A stretch of 64,000 bases of DNA from Ornithinibacillus halotolerans (GCF_014637405.1 NZ_BMEY01000005.1:152924-216923), one strand, 5' to 3'. Shown: positions 19,706 through 31,400, counted from the first letter of the stretch. Program-made: numbers and translations. Notes: a model not told the origin generated them from the letters alone.

Positions 19706-20552
19706 GGCTAGAGACGAAGGTTCACTCTATATCGTTCCAACCCCAATAGGGAATTTAGAAGATATTACGTATCGTGCACTTTCTATACTAAAGTCAGTAA
19801 CTATAATTGCTGCAGAGGATACAAGAAATACAAAAAAGCTTTTAAATCATTTTGAAATCTCTACCCCGTTAATTAGTTATCACGAACATAATAAACTAGA
19901 ACGTGAAGAGCAACTTTTAGAAAAGATAAAAAGCGGAGAATCTATTGCGATTGTAAGTGATGCTGGAATGCCAGGTATATCTGATCCTGGTTATGAAATT
20001 GTTAAGGCAGTAATTGACGAGAAACTCTCTGTCATCGTTCTCCCAGGAGCAAATGCGGCATTATGTGCATTAGTTGGCTCTGGATTACCCAATAAAGAAT
20101 TCTTATTCTACGGTTTTTTGCCAAGAAAGCAAAAAGAGAAAGAAGAAGAATTAGAAAGATTAGGAAGATATAAAGCAACCCTTATCTTCTATGAATCACC
20201 CTATCGTGTCAAAGAGACGTTGAAAACATTACATAAAGTATTAGGAAATCGACAAATTGCAATTGCAAGAGAGCTAACTAAACGATTTGAAGAGTATGTA
20301 CGAGGCACTTTAGAAGAATTAATCGACTGGGCCAATGACAATGAGCCAAAAGGAGAATTTTGTATTGTAGTCGAAGGGCGTAAAGAGGAAGAACTAGAAG
20401 ATAATGAAGATTGGTGGGTTAACCTATCATTAACGGAACATGTTGAACATTACATAAGCGAAGGTCAATCTAGTAAAGAAGCGATTAAATTCGTTGCCAA
20501 AGAAAGAAAGCTCCCTAAACGTGATGTATATCAAGCTTATCATATTGAATAG
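19683..20552 (+). CDS. rsmI: 16S rRNA (cytidine-1402-2'-O)-methyltransferase
   Basis: RsmI 2'-O-methylates C1402 in the ribosomal P site. The 289-residue SAM-dependent tetrapyrrole-methylase-fold protein shows LYIVPTPIGNLEDIT at the start, AAEDTRNTKKLL, SDAGMPGISDPG and LPGANAALCAL. The start overlaps yazA by 23 bases, with GAGG upstream. A shared terminator separates it from the convergent abrB. Confidence 0.95.
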   Translation: MIIQKSYEARDEGSLYIVPTPIGNLEDITYRALSILKSVTIIAAEDTRNTKKLLNHFEISTPLISYHEHNKLEREEQLLEKIKSGESIAIVSDAGMPGISDPGYEIVKAVIDEKLSVIVLPGANAALCALVGSGLPNKEFLFYGFLPRKQKEKEEELERLGRYKATLIFYESPYRVKETLKTLHKVLGNRQIAIARELTKRFEEYVRGTLEELIDWANDNEPKGEFCIVVEGRKEEELEDNEDWWVNLSLTEHVEHYISEGQSSKEAIKFVAKERKLPKRDVYQAYHIE

Positions 20553-20564
20553 AGACAATCATAA

Positions 20565-20597
20565 AAAAAGAGCTATAACATTTGTTGTAGCTCTTTT
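20565..20597. terminator. Bidirectional terminator between rsmI and abrB
   Basis: The stem AAAGAGCTA/TAGCTCTTT has flanking A- and T-runs and serves both converging genes. Confidence 0.8.
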
Positions 20598-20605
20598 CGA
20601 ATATC

Positions 20606-20884
20606 TTAAGATTTAAAACGAGACTGAATCTCATCCACTAATAGCTTTGCTCCTTCGGGACTTAAAACAATTTTTCCATCTGCTAATGTAATATTATCAT
20701 CAGATGATTCCCCAGTAATTTGACAAGCCATATTTGGTTGGTACTTTTTTAATATTACTTTGTCATTGTCTACATAAATTTCAAGCGAGTCTTTAATATT
20801 GATGTCTAAAGTTCTACGTAACTCAATAGGGATAACTACCCGACCAAGCTCATCTACTTTTCTTACAATTCCAGTAGATTTCAT
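20606..20884 (-). CDS. abrB: Transition-state regulator AbrB
   Basis: AbrB is a tetrameric DNA-binding protein that represses stationary-phase and sporulation genes during growth. The 92-residue protein has the swapped-hairpin N-terminal domain (STGIVRKVDELGRVVIPIELRR) and the C-terminal multimerisation part. Length and sequence pattern match B. subtilis AbrB (96). It is a lone gene, divergent from metG and preceded by a strong promoter with Spo0A boxes. The ribosome site AGGAGGAG is strong. Confidence 0.95.
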   Translation of the reverse strand: MKSTGIVRKVDELGRVVIPIELRRTLDINIKDSLEIYVDNDKVILKKYQPNMACQITGESSDDNITLADGKIVLSPEGAKLLVDEIQSRFKS

Positions 20885-20908
20885 ATTTCTCCTCCTTCAG
20901 CACCCAAT

Positions 20909-20966
20909 TTCGGCAGTTTTCGACATAATTCTTTGCAATATTAGCAAAGTTCATTTTACTTGTCAA
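20909..20966 (-). promoter_or_regulatory. abrB promoter with two Spo0A boxes
   Basis: Reading the minus strand, TTGACA (20966-20961), a 17-base spacer and TAATAT (20943-20938) form a promoter. Downstream lie TGTCGAA (20925-20919), a perfect Spo0A box, and TGCCGAA (20915-20909), one mismatch, exactly 10 bases apart. Boxes just downstream of the start point are how Spo0A-P represses abrB in B. subtilis. Confidence 0.8.
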
Positions 20967-21149
20967 ACAGAATGATGAAATACAATTAATAATAAGAAAA
21001 TTTCATGTATTTGCATTCCTACTACACATACCCAATTTTATCCATGGGTAAACCAATTTTTACTAAAATTGTTCGAAATACTCATGAACGATACATCAAT
21101 TCTGTCTAAAATAGGAAGAGAATGCTAATAATTCAATGTAAATAGTATG
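20967..21149. other. AT-rich spacer between abrB and metG
   Basis: Together with the annotated sites on both sides this gene-free stretch spans 347 bases. I see no T-box leader (no AGGGTGGNACCGCG-type sequence), no S-box and no small gene. It is AT-rich and could contain AbrB autoregulatory sites, which lack a simple consensus. Confidence 0.4.
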
Positions 21150-21178
21150 TTTCCAATATGAAAAATTGGAAATATAAT
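21150..21178 (+). promoter_or_regulatory. Inverted repeat abutting a -10 element upstream of metG
   Basis: TTTCCAAT and ATTGGAAA are perfect 8-base inverted repeats with a 7-base spacer, directly followed by TATAAT (21173-21178). No good -35 is present. This is the position of an operator or activator site. Confidence 0.5.
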
Positions 21179-21210
21179 AGGATACTCGGTTACAATAGAA
21201 GAATCAGTAA

Positions 21211-23181
<1,971 letters not shown>

Positions 23182-23195
23182 AAATAATATTTAAT

Positions 23196-23236
23196 AAAGG
23201 TCAGCATACTACATATTGTAGAATACTGACCTTTTC
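23196..23236 (+). terminator. Terminator of metG
   Basis: A long stem (AAAGGTCAGCAT..CTACA against TGTAG..ATACTGACCTTT) is followed by TTTTC. Confidence 0.8.
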
Positions 23237-23258
23237 TTAATAGAAAGGAAGAACTTAT

Positions 23259-24029
23259 ATGTTATTTGACACACATGTCCATATGAATGCAAGACAATTC
23301 ATGGAAGATCGAGATGAAGTTATCAAGCGAGCATTTGATACAGGTGTTAAATATATGGTCGTTGTAGGCTTTGATAGAGAAACCATTCCACCTGCAATTG
23401 AAATAGCCGAACAGTATGAAACTATTTATGCTGCTGTTGGATGGCATCCTGTTGATGCAATTGATATGACAGTTGAAGATTTAAAATGGATTGAAAGTCT
23501 ATCTAGTCATCCTAAGGTTGTTGCAATCGGAGAGATGGGATTAGATTACCACTGGGATAAGTCACCACATCATATTCAGAAAGAAGTATTTCGCAAACAA
23601 ATCCAATTAGCTAAAAAAGTAAATATGCCAATCATTATTCATAACCGGGATGCAACGGAAGATATCATTCAAATTTTAAAGGAAGAGAATGCAGCAGAGG
23701 TTGGCGGAATCATGCACTGTTACAATGATTCTGTGAAGTATGTTCAAGAATGCTTGGATATGAACTTCTATATATCACTCGGTGGCCCTGTTACCTTTAA
23801 GAATGCACCTCTACCGAAAGAAGTTGCACAAGAAGTACCACTAGATAGATTACTAGTGGAAACAGATGCGCCATACCTTGCTCCACATCCAAATAGAGGA
23901 AAAAGAAATGAACCAGCATATGTTAAGTTAGTAGCAGAAAAGATTGCTGAATTACGCGGTATTTCATATGACGACATATGTAAAAAAACAACAGAAAATG
24001 CATTAAGGTTATTTCAAATTTCTACATAA
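23259..24029 (+). CDS. yabD: TatD-family metal-dependent deoxyribonuclease
   Basis: This 256-residue TIM-barrel hydrolase keeps the full TatD metal ligand set: DTHVHMN near the start, EMGLDYH, IIHNRDA, MHCYND and VETDAPYL. TatD proteins are 3'-5' exonucleases for single-stranded DNA and RNA involved in repair. Its placement between metG and yabE matches B. subtilis. It has an AAAGGAAG ribosome site. Confidence 0.94.
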   Translation: MLFDTHVHMNARQFMEDRDEVIKRAFDTGVKYMVVVGFDRETIPPAIEIAEQYETIYAAVGWHPVDAIDMTVEDLKWIESLSSHPKVVAIGEMGLDYHWDKSPHHIQKEVFRKQIQLAKKVNMPIIIHNRDATEDIIQILKEENAAEVGGIMHCYNDSVKYVQECLDMNFYISLGGPVTFKNAPLPKEVAQEVPLDRLLVETDAPYLAPHPNRGKRNEPAYVKLVAEKIAELRGISYDDICKKTTENALRLFQIST

Positions 24030-24260
24030 TCGACATTTTTTGTAATAAAGTAAAAACTTAGTGTATTGAAAATTAACAGATAAATAGTAAGGGGAATAAA
24101 GTTTATATAGGACAAATTTACTAAAAAATTAACATATCGTTCATTATTTTAGGTTAAAAAGACTAGATTATTTCTAGTCTTTTTAAATTCTCTAAAACCC
24201 ATTTGTATCAAGGCTTTTAACCTAATATTTCACTAATATTAGACAAGTCGAGATAAGCTT
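24030..24260. other. Gap between yabD and yabE
   Basis: Apart from the terminator near 24156 and the promoters just before yabE, this 324-base gap is AT-rich and shows no gene. I checked for a c-di-AMP (ydaO-type) riboswitch, sometimes found before resuscitation-factor genes, and did not recognise one. Confidence 0.4.
24156..24186 (+). terminator. Terminator of yabD
   Basis: The stem AAAAAGACTAGA/TCTAGTCTTTTT with a short loop is symmetrical, so it could act on both strands. Confidence 0.75.
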
Positions 24261-24328
24261 TGTAACAAAACTGTAAACTAACCGTAATCCTATAAGTATT
24301 TACATTTACATAATAGTGTCTATATAAT
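24261..24328 (+). promoter_or_regulatory. Candidate promoters of yabE (ECF-type and sigma-A)
   Basis: TGTAAC (24261-24266), a 16-base spacer and CGTA (24283-24286) look like an ECF (sigma-M/X/W class) promoter. Closer to the gene, TTTACA (24299-24304), an 18-base spacer and TATAAT (24323-24328) form a sigma-A type promoter. Both are pattern matches only. Confidence 0.45.
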
Positions 24329-24353
24329 CAATGCAAATAAGGAGGCAAGATGC

Positions 24354-25535
24354 ATGCGAATTCTTTCAAAGCTATTGCCGGCCTCGAAACGGATGCTGGT
24401 TATTACAAGTTTTGGTATCGTGATGCTTCTTACATTTACCACTCTCATGCTATTTTATGCTACACAGAAGGAAGTAGTCATAGTCGAGAACGGTAAGGAG
24501 AGCACAGTCAATACACATGCTAATACTGTAGAAGAACTACTAGGAAAAGTAGGAATTAAAGTAGGGGTGCATGATGCACTTTCCTATGACAAAGATGCAA
24601 AAATCGTAGACGGAATGATAATAGAATATAAACAAGCAAATAAAGTTACTGTAACAATTGATGGTGAAAAGAAAAGTTACTATACAGTGGCAGATACAGT
24701 TGAAGAATTGTTAGAAGATGAGAAAATAACAGTATCTGACCATGACAAACTTTCCCATCAGTTAGAAGATGCTATTCATGATGGTTTAAATCTTTCTGTT
24801 ACTCAGGCATTCCAAGTTGTTATTAACGATGGTGGTAAAGAAAAAAATGTCTGGACTACTGGCGGGTCAGTTGAAGAGTTATTAAAATCAAATAAGATAA
24901 CTCTAAATGAACTTGATAAGATTAAACCAGGCCTAGATGAAACCATTACAAAGGAATCTACAATCTCTATTGTTCGAGTTGAAAAGAAGAAAGAAGAAGT
25001 ATCAGATACGGTTGCTTTTAAAACGGAGAGACGAAATGATAGCTCTCTACCGAAAGGAACAGAAAAGGAAATCGCTTCAGGTGAAGATGGAATTGTTGTA
25101 AAAACTTATGAAGTGATATTTGAAAATGGTGAAGAAGTAAGTAGAGAATTAGTTGATGAAGAAGTTGAAAAAGAGAGTAAGAACCGTATTATTGCTGTTG
25201 GAACTAAGGAAGCACAGAACTTGGTCACACTATCGTCAGGTAGTGGAAAAGAGTTTGTAATGACTGCAAGTGCATTTACTGCAACTTGTAGTGGATGTTC
25301 TGGCTATACAGCTACTGGTATAAATTTAAAAGCAAATCCAGATATGAAGGTAATTGCCGTTGATCCAAATGTTATCCCACTTGGAACAAGAGTTTGGGTA
25401 GAGGGATATGGAGAAGCAATTGCAGGAGATACTGGTGGTGCAATCCAAGGTATGCGTATTGATGTACATGTACCAACTAAATCTGATGCCTATAAATGGG
25501 GCGTCCGAAAAGTAAAAGTTAAAATTTTAGATTAA
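24354..25535 (+). CDS. yabE: Cell-wall-binding resuscitation-factor-like protein (DUF348-G5-3D)
   Basis: This 393-residue exported protein starts with a membrane/signal segment (about 15-35), three DUF348 repeats (about 40-210, each with TVEELL or SVEELL), a G5 domain (about 220-290), and a C-terminal 3D domain with TASAFTATC, the conserved Asp pair and AGDTGG. The 3D domain is a lytic-transglycosylase-like fold, so it probably cuts peptidoglycan. Its relative in B. subtilis has 437 residues and is controlled by an ECF-dependent antisense RNA. It stands alone between yabD and rnmV. Confidence 0.92.
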   Translation: MRILSKLLPASKRMLVITSFGIVMLLTFTTLMLFYATQKEVVIVENGKESTVNTHANTVEELLGKVGIKVGVHDALSYDKDAKIVDGMIIEYKQANKVTVTIDGEKKSYYTVADTVEELLEDEKITVSDHDKLSHQLEDAIHDGLNLSVTQAFQVVINDGGKEKNVWTTGGSVEELLKSNKITLNELDKIKPGLDETITKESTISIVRVEKKKEEVSDTVAFKTERRNDSSLPKGTEKEIASGEDGIVVKTYEVIFENGEEVSRELVDEEVEKESKNRIIAVGTKEAQNLVTLSSGSGKEFVMTASAFTATCSGCSGYTATGINLKANPDMKVIAVDPNVIPLGTRVWVEGYGEAIAGDTGGAIQGMRIDVHVPTKSDAYKWGVRKVKVKILD

Positions 25536-25542
25536 TGAAATC

Positions 25543-25582
25543 CATGCTCTTACCATGTTATATTGGTAAGAGCATATTTTAT
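25543..25582 (+). terminator. Terminator of yabE
   Basis: A perfect 12-bp stem, ATGCTCTTACCA/TGGTAAGAGCAT, precedes an ATTTTATTT run. Confidence 0.8.
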
Positions 25583-25606
25583 TTCGTATAAAGCGAGGAA
25601 AATACA

Positions 25607-27088
<1,482 letters not shown>

Positions 27089-27125
27089 TTTTTGTTAAAC
27101 ATATAGAGCTATATCATCCATTAAG

Positions 27126-27154
27126 CACGCTTAGGGCACTTTTCTCATAACCTA
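27126..27154 (+). promoter_or_regulatory. Sigma-K promoter of yabG
   Basis: CACG, a 16-base spacer and CATAACCTA match the sigma-K pattern (AC core, CATANNNTA). It lies about 47 bases before yabG, a known sigma-K gene in B. subtilis. Confidence 0.6.
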
Positions 27155-27200
27155 TATAGGAAGAATAGGATCACTGCTAGTGAGGCTGTGAGGTGGATTT

Positions 27201-28088
27201 ATGGAACGAAGAACAATAGGAGAACTTGTAACAAGAAAAAAATACAATCATGACGTACTATTCCGGATCTCGTCAATTAATCAAGAGCATGCTATTCTCC
27301 ACGGCGAAGATATTCGGTTAGAAGTTGATGCACCATTAGATGATTTAACAAGAGTCGAAGAAAGAGATCTAGTGAAAAGGCGAAAAAAAGAGAAAGAGCA
27401 AGAAGAATTTTCGTACCGTTTATTTAGGCAAGATTACCAACTTATGAAGGAAAAGCGTGATTATCAATCAACAGACGGATATCAGTATGTTGATTATTTT
27501 CAATTACCAGCTAAAGTACTGCACCTAGACGGGGATCAAATGTATTTAAGAAAATGTATAGCCTTATATCAACGGTTGGGATTGCAAGTACACGGTGTCC
27601 ATCTTAACGAAAAGGAAATGTCCTTTCATATTCGTTCATTAATTGAAAAAATTCAACCAAATATCATTGTTATAACAGGACATGATTCCTTCTCAAAAAG
27701 TAAAGGAGCAAAAGATGATATAAGAGCATATCGGCACTCTAAATACTTTGTAGAGACAGTAAGAGAGGCAAGAAAAATAACTTCACACTTAGATCAATTA
27801 GTTATTTTTGCAGGTGCATGTCAATCTCATTTTGAATCCCTGATTCGGGCTGGTGCGAATTTTGCCAGTTCACCAAAACGGATTAATATTCATGCGCTGG
27901 ATCCAGTTTACATTGCAGCAAAGATTGCCTACACACCTTTTATGGAAAAGGTAAATGTTTGGGAAGCATTGCGTAATACAATGACTGGAGAAAAGGGGAT
28001 GGGAGGAGTAGAAACAAGAGGACTTCTTCGGACAGGTCTACCTTATTTACCAAATGATGATGATGAATCGATAGAGTCCAATAGTTAA
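27201..28088 (+). CDS. yabG: Sporulation-specific protease YabG
   Basis: YabG processes spore-coat proteins (SpoIVA, SafA and others in B. subtilis) late in sporulation. The 295-residue protein (B. subtilis 290) has the C-terminal family core with GVHLNEKEMSFH, IVITGHDSFS and FAGACQSHFESLIRAGANFASSP; the His and Cys here are likely catalytic. The ATG has TGAGGTGG upstream. It is a single-gene unit with a sigma-K-like promoter and its own terminator. Confidence 0.93.
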   Translation: MERRTIGELVTRKKYNHDVLFRISSINQEHAILHGEDIRLEVDAPLDDLTRVEERDLVKRRKKEKEQEEFSYRLFRQDYQLMKEKRDYQSTDGYQYVDYFQLPAKVLHLDGDQMYLRKCIALYQRLGLQVHGVHLNEKEMSFHIRSLIEKIQPNIIVITGHDSFSKSKGAKDDIRAYRHSKYFVETVREARKITSHLDQLVIFAGACQSHFESLIRAGANFASSPKRINIHALDPVYIAAKIAYTPFMEKVNVWEALRNTMTGEKGMGGVETRGLLRTGLPYLPNDDDESIESNS

Positions 28089-28095
28089 AAGAATA

Positions 28096-28136
28096 AAAAC
28101 TCGGCAAACTTCCTTTAGTGGGTCGAGTTGTTTTTC
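28096..28136 (+). terminator. Terminator of yabG
   Basis: The stem AAAACTCGGC against GTCGAGTT, with some internal mismatch, is followed by GTTTTT. Confidence 0.7.
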
Positions 28137-28180
28137 TAATTGGGTCTAATCCTTATCACTCAAGGTAATTAAAAGTATAT

Positions 28181-28214
28181 TTTGTTAAAAAATATACATA
28201 TTCTGTTAAAAAAT
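28181..28214 (+). repeat. Two direct repeats upstream of the veg promoter
   Basis: TTTGTTAAAAAAT at 28181 is repeated as TCTGTTAAAAAAT at 28202, two helical turns apart and 35-65 bases upstream of the veg -35. This is a position used by activators or UP elements. Confidence 0.45.
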
Positions 28215-28247
28215 TGCCATAATAATAGCAATGAACATATTTTCTTG

Positions 28248-28318
28248 TTGACATGAAAAAACATATCTTGTTATAATATAATATTTTATTTGACTTTTAT
28301 ACAAGCGTATGTTATAGT
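28248..28318 (+). promoter_or_regulatory. Tandem sigma-A promoters of veg
   Basis: The upstream promoter is TTGACA (28248-28253), an 18-base spacer and TATAAT (28272-28277). The downstream one is TTGACT (28290-28295), a 17-base spacer and TATAGT (28313-28318). The B. subtilis veg promoter is likewise strong and double. Confidence 0.85.
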
Positions 28319-28342
28319 TAAACTACAGTGAGGTGGAGTGTA

Positions 28343-28609
28343 TTGGCTAAAACATTAATCGAAATTAAGCAAGGTCTTGAAGGTCAAATTGGTAAAAGAT
28401 TGACTTTAAAAGCAAATGGTGGAAGAAGGAAGACAATAGAAAGAACGGGAGTATTAGCAGAAACTTATCCTTCTGTATTTATTGTTGAACTCGATCAAGA
28501 CGAAAATGCTTTCGAACGTGTTTCATACAGCTATGCAGACGTACTAACAGAAACGGTTGAATTAAACTTCAATGAAGAACATCATAATACAATGATACTG
28601 GATCAGTAG
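28343..28609 (+). CDS. veg: Veg protein
   Basis: This 88-residue protein contains [14 protein letters not shown] and [18 protein letters not shown], as in B. subtilis Veg (86 residues), a highly expressed protein reported to influence biofilm formation. The fold is a small beta barrel. I set the start at TTG 28343 (AKTLIEIK) because GAGGTGGAG precedes it at the right distance and because the family begins MAKTL; an upstream extension would swallow the ribosome site. Confidence 0.92.
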   Translation: MAKTLIEIKQGLEGQIGKRLTLKANGGRRKTIERTGVLAETYPSVFIVELDQDENAFERVSYSYADVLTETVELNFNEEHHNTMILDQ

Positions 28610-28741
28610 CCGGAAGGTTTCTGATCCATATTTTTACTTAAAATTCCCTTCATTCCCTAAATATTACTCGATTAATATGAGGTACTTAGTACAAACTAAA
28701 AATGTCGTAACAAGTTATAACAGGAAAGGGGTTGTTCTTTC

Positions 28742-28915
28742 ATGGGTAGACGTGGGATTATGTCTGACCAACTGAAAGAAGAAATTGCAAAAGAGTTAGG
28801 CTTTTACGACACGGTGCAAAAAGAAGGATGGGGCGGAATTAAGGCAAGGGATGCTGGGAACATGGTAAAGCGAGCAATTGAAATAGCCGAGCAGAATTTA
28901 GAAAGCAGATCATAA
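28742..28915 (+). CDS. sspF: Small acid-soluble spore protein SspF (alpha/beta type)
   Basis: This short 57-residue protein has the alpha/beta-type SASP signature [21 protein letters not shown] followed by [10 protein letters not shown]. SspF binds spore DNA. B. subtilis SspF has 61 residues and the same neighbours, veg and ispE. A ribosome-like AAAGGGG lies somewhat far (12 bases) upstream. A weak sigma-G-like promoter (GATTA, 17 bases, CAAACTA at 28692) is possible. A terminator follows at once. Confidence 0.9.
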   Translation: MGRRGIMSDQLKEEIAKELGFYDTVQKEGWGGIKARDAGNMVKRAIEIAEQNLESRS

Positions 28916-28930
28916 ATTGGTCTGCTTTTC
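28902..28930 (+). terminator. Terminator of sspF
   Basis: The stem AAAGCAGATC/GGTCTGCTTT straddles the stop codon and is followed by TCTTTTTC. Confidence 0.75.
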
Positions 28931-29030
28931 TTTTTCATTCTTTTTACTATATACAACTGTAGTAAAAGCAGTCGCGCCTCAGTTTTTTTTATGATACAAT
29001 TTTCATACATGAAAAAAGTAGGTGACGGTA

Positions 29031-29882
29031 ATGACTCACTTTGAAAAAGCACCTGCAAAAATCAACCTGTCCTTAGATGTGTTAAGTAAACGAGACGATG
29101 GATATCATAATGTAGAAATGATCATGACAACGGTTGATTTAGCAGACCGAATTGAGTTAAATACGATAGAGGAAGATCGTGTCGAAGTTTCTCTATGGAG
29201 TAGATACGTACCAAATGACGAGCGGAATTTGGCATATAAGGCTGCAATGGCCTTTAAAAAGAAATACAACATTACAAAAGGTGTTCATATTAAGATCGAA
29301 AAAGTAATACCTGTTTCTGCCGGATTAGGTGGAGGAAGTACAGATGCTGCAGCAGTGTTAAGAGGTTTAAATCAATTATGGAATATGAATATTCCGATAG
29401 AAGAACTCGCAGCCTTAGGCTCAAGCCTTGGATCAGATATTCCATTTTGCGTTTACGGTTCAACAGGAATTGCGAAAGGATTTGGCGAAGTAATTGAAAA
29501 ACTACCACCTCCACCGCCATTTTGGGTTGTGTTAGCTAAACCAGATATTGGAGTATCTACAAAAACGATTTTCGGTCAAGTGAATATGGATGAAATTACT
29601 CATCCTAATACACAAGCGGTCATTGATGCTTTATTTGAACAAGACTTCTCAAAACTATGTGCTAATATTGGCAATTCCTTAGAAAGAATAACCACCTCTA
29701 TACATCCTGAAGTATTACGAATTAAAGAAAAAATGAGACAGGCTGGTGCACCGGGTGTGTTAATGAGTGGAAGTGGACCAACTGTTTATGGAATCGTTGA
29801 GCAACACAGTAAAGCCAAGCGAATATACAACAGTTTGAAAGGGTTTTGTCCTGAAGTATACTTAGTTCGATTAATTGGGTAG
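29031..29882 (+). CDS. ispE: 4-diphosphocytidyl-2-C-methyl-D-erythritol kinase
   Basis: IspE is the fourth enzyme of the MEP isoprenoid pathway, a GHMP kinase. The 283-residue protein has [12 protein letters not shown] at the start, the P-loop [15 protein letters not shown] and the C-terminal [11 protein letters not shown] set the start at ATG 29031 because AGGTG is 6 bases before it; GTG 29022 lies within that site. purR follows after a 63-base gap. Confidence 0.95.
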   Translation: MTHFEKAPAKINLSLDVLSKRDDGYHNVEMIMTTVDLADRIELNTIEEDRVEVSLWSRYVPNDERNLAYKAAMAFKKKYNITKGVHIKIEKVIPVSAGLGGGSTDAAAVLRGLNQLWNMNIPIEELAALGSSLGSDIPFCVYGSTGIAKGFGEVIEKLPPPPPFWVVLAKPDIGVSTKTIFGQVNMDEITHPNTQAVIDALFEQDFSKLCANIGNSLERITTSIHPEVLRIKEKMRQAGAPGVLMSGSGPTVYGIVEQHSKAKRIYNSLKGFCPEVYLVRLIG

Positions 29883-29945
29883 CCTTGCAGAACACAAATA
29901 TTGATGGTATGTTTATATAAAATAATTCGGTTTTGAGGTGAAATA

Positions 29946-30755
29946 ATGAAAAGAAGCGGGCGTTTAGTCGCACTAACTAATTTTTTCTTAGAAAACCCAA
30001 GAGTGCACAGCAATTTGCCATCATTTGTAGAAATGTTTAATGCTGCTAAGGCTTCCATTAGTGAAGATTTAGATATCATTGATGAACTATTTAGGGAGAA
30101 AGGAATTGGATATTTAAAACGTACATCCGGCTCTACTGGTGGTGTTATGTTTATTCCAGAATTATCAAGAGATAGAGGTAATCAATTTATTGATCAATTA
30201 TGCGACCGTTTAAAAGATCCAAATCGAATCCTTCCTGGTGGCTATTTATATATGAGTGATATATTAGGAGAGCCAAATACTGTCCGTGAAATTGGAAGAA
30301 TATTCGCCTCAAAGTTCTCCAATCTAGAAATTGAATGTATTGTAACGGTAGCTACAAAAGGTATTCCACTTGCCTATGCCGTTGCTTCTTTCTTACAAGT
30401 GCCAGTTGTCATTGCGAGAAGAAATCCACAAGTCACAGAAGGTTCATCAGTTAGCATCAATTATGTTTCTGGATCGTCAAAGAAAATACAGACAATGGTC
30501 TTACCAAAGCGTAGTCTACCTGAAGGGACTAATGTTTGTATTATTGATGATTTTATGAAAGCCGGTGGAACAATAAACGGTATGGTGAGTTTGTTAAAGG
30601 AATTCAACGCGAATGTAAAAGCAATCGGTGTTCTTGCTGAGGCAGATGATGAAGAAGAGGAAAGAGTCGTTAATGATTACACTTCACTCGTGAAAATATC
30701 TAGTGTAGATATTAAAGAGAACTTTATCTCTGTTCAAAGAGGAAACTATATTTAA
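29946..30755 (+). CDS. purR: Purine operon repressor
   Basis: PurR represses purine genes and releases DNA on binding PRPP. The 269-residue protein has an N-terminal winged helix (1-74) and a phosphoribosyltransferase-fold effector domain with the PRPP motif CIIDDFMKAGGTING. It is somewhat shorter than in B. subtilis (285). It starts at ATG behind GAGGTGA. A terminator follows directly, where B. subtilis has yabJ. Confidence 0.95.
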   Translation: MKRSGRLVALTNFFLENPRVHSNLPSFVEMFNAAKASISEDLDIIDELFREKGIGYLKRTSGSTGGVMFIPELSRDRGNQFIDQLCDRLKDPNRILPGGYLYMSDILGEPNTVREIGRIFASKFSNLEIECIVTVATKGIPLAYAVASFLQVPVVIARRNPQVTEGSSVSINYVSGSSKKIQTMVLPKRSLPEGTNVCIIDDFMKAGGTINGMVSLLKEFNANVKAIGVLAEADDEEEERVVNDYTSLVKISSVDIKENFISVQRGNYI

Positions 30756-30760
30756 TGTAA

Positions 30761-30792
30761 GAGACTGCCTAGTAGTTAGGTCAGTCTTTTTT
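30761..30792 (+). terminator. Terminator of purR
   Basis: The stem AGACTGCCTA/TAGGTCAGTCT (one bulge) is followed by a T-run. Confidence 0.8.
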
Positions 30793-30940
30793 ATTTATAT
30801 CAAGGTTTATTGCACTATATTTTTTCGCATAAGAAAAAACTATAAGTCTATTAAATTATTAGCAAATAGTCAAAATATACTAAAAAAAATGTAATTTTTT
30901 ACTTTTTGTGTAAATTATTTAAACTTTTTTCAAATTTAAG

Positions 30941-30966
30941 CAGGAGTTTTCAATTATTTGTAGAAT
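30941..30966 (+). promoter_or_regulatory. Sigma-H promoter of spoVG
   Basis: CAGGAGTTT followed by 11 bases and GTAGAAT fits the sigma-H pattern (RNAGGAWWW, N11-12, RNNGAAT). It is preceded by a very AT-rich tract. In B. subtilis spoVG is the model sigma-H promoter with an AbrB-bound AT-rich upstream region. Confidence 0.7.
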
Positions 30967-31006
30967 TACATTAATTAACCCAAAAGTACAAAGGTGGTGA
31001 AACAGC

Positions 31007-31294
31007 ATGGAAGTAACTGACGTTAGATTACGCCGTGTAAACACGGAAGGTAGAATGCGTGCAATCGCATCTATTACGTTAGATCAGGAATTTGTAGTTC
31101 ATGATATCCGCGTTATTGACGGAAATAATGGATTATTTGTGGCAATGCCATCAAAAAGAACTCCTGATGGTGAATTCAGAGATATCGCACATCCGATAAA
31201 CTCTAATACAAGGGCTAAAATCCAAGATGCAGTATTAGAAGAATATCGCCGTGCGGGTGAAGAAGTTGAATTTGAAGAAGCTGGAGCTTCCTAA
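31007..31294 (+). CDS. spoVG: Septation protein SpoVG
   Basis: SpoVG is a small DNA/RNA-binding regulator that affects septation, cortex formation and exoprotein genes. The 95-residue protein begins [11 protein letters not shown] and contains [11 protein letters not shown] and [20 protein letters not shown], the conserved core. It has an AGGTGG ribosome site. It is the sole gene between the sigma-H promoter and a terminator. Confidence 0.96.
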   Translation: MEVTDVRLRRVNTEGRMRAIASITLDQEFVVHDIRVIDGNNGLFVAMPSKRTPDGEFRDIAHPINSNTRAKIQDAVLEEYRRAGEEVEFEEAGAS

Positions 31295-31315
31295 AAAATG
31301 AAACCCTTTACAACT

Positions 31316-31352
31316 AGAGGCCTAATCTCATACAGATTAGCCTTCTTTTTTT
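31316..31352 (+). terminator. Terminator of spoVG
   Basis: The stem GAGGCCTAATCT/AGATTAGCCTTC (one bulge) is followed by T7. Confidence 0.8.
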
Positions 31353-31400
31353 GTTCTTCTCTAATTACTCCAAAAATCACTCCTAATCCCTCGCTATCGG

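Noticed and set aside
24030..24353. c-di-AMP riboswitch before yabE
   Set aside because: The gap is AT-rich and has none of the conserved GC-containing ydaO motifs I know.
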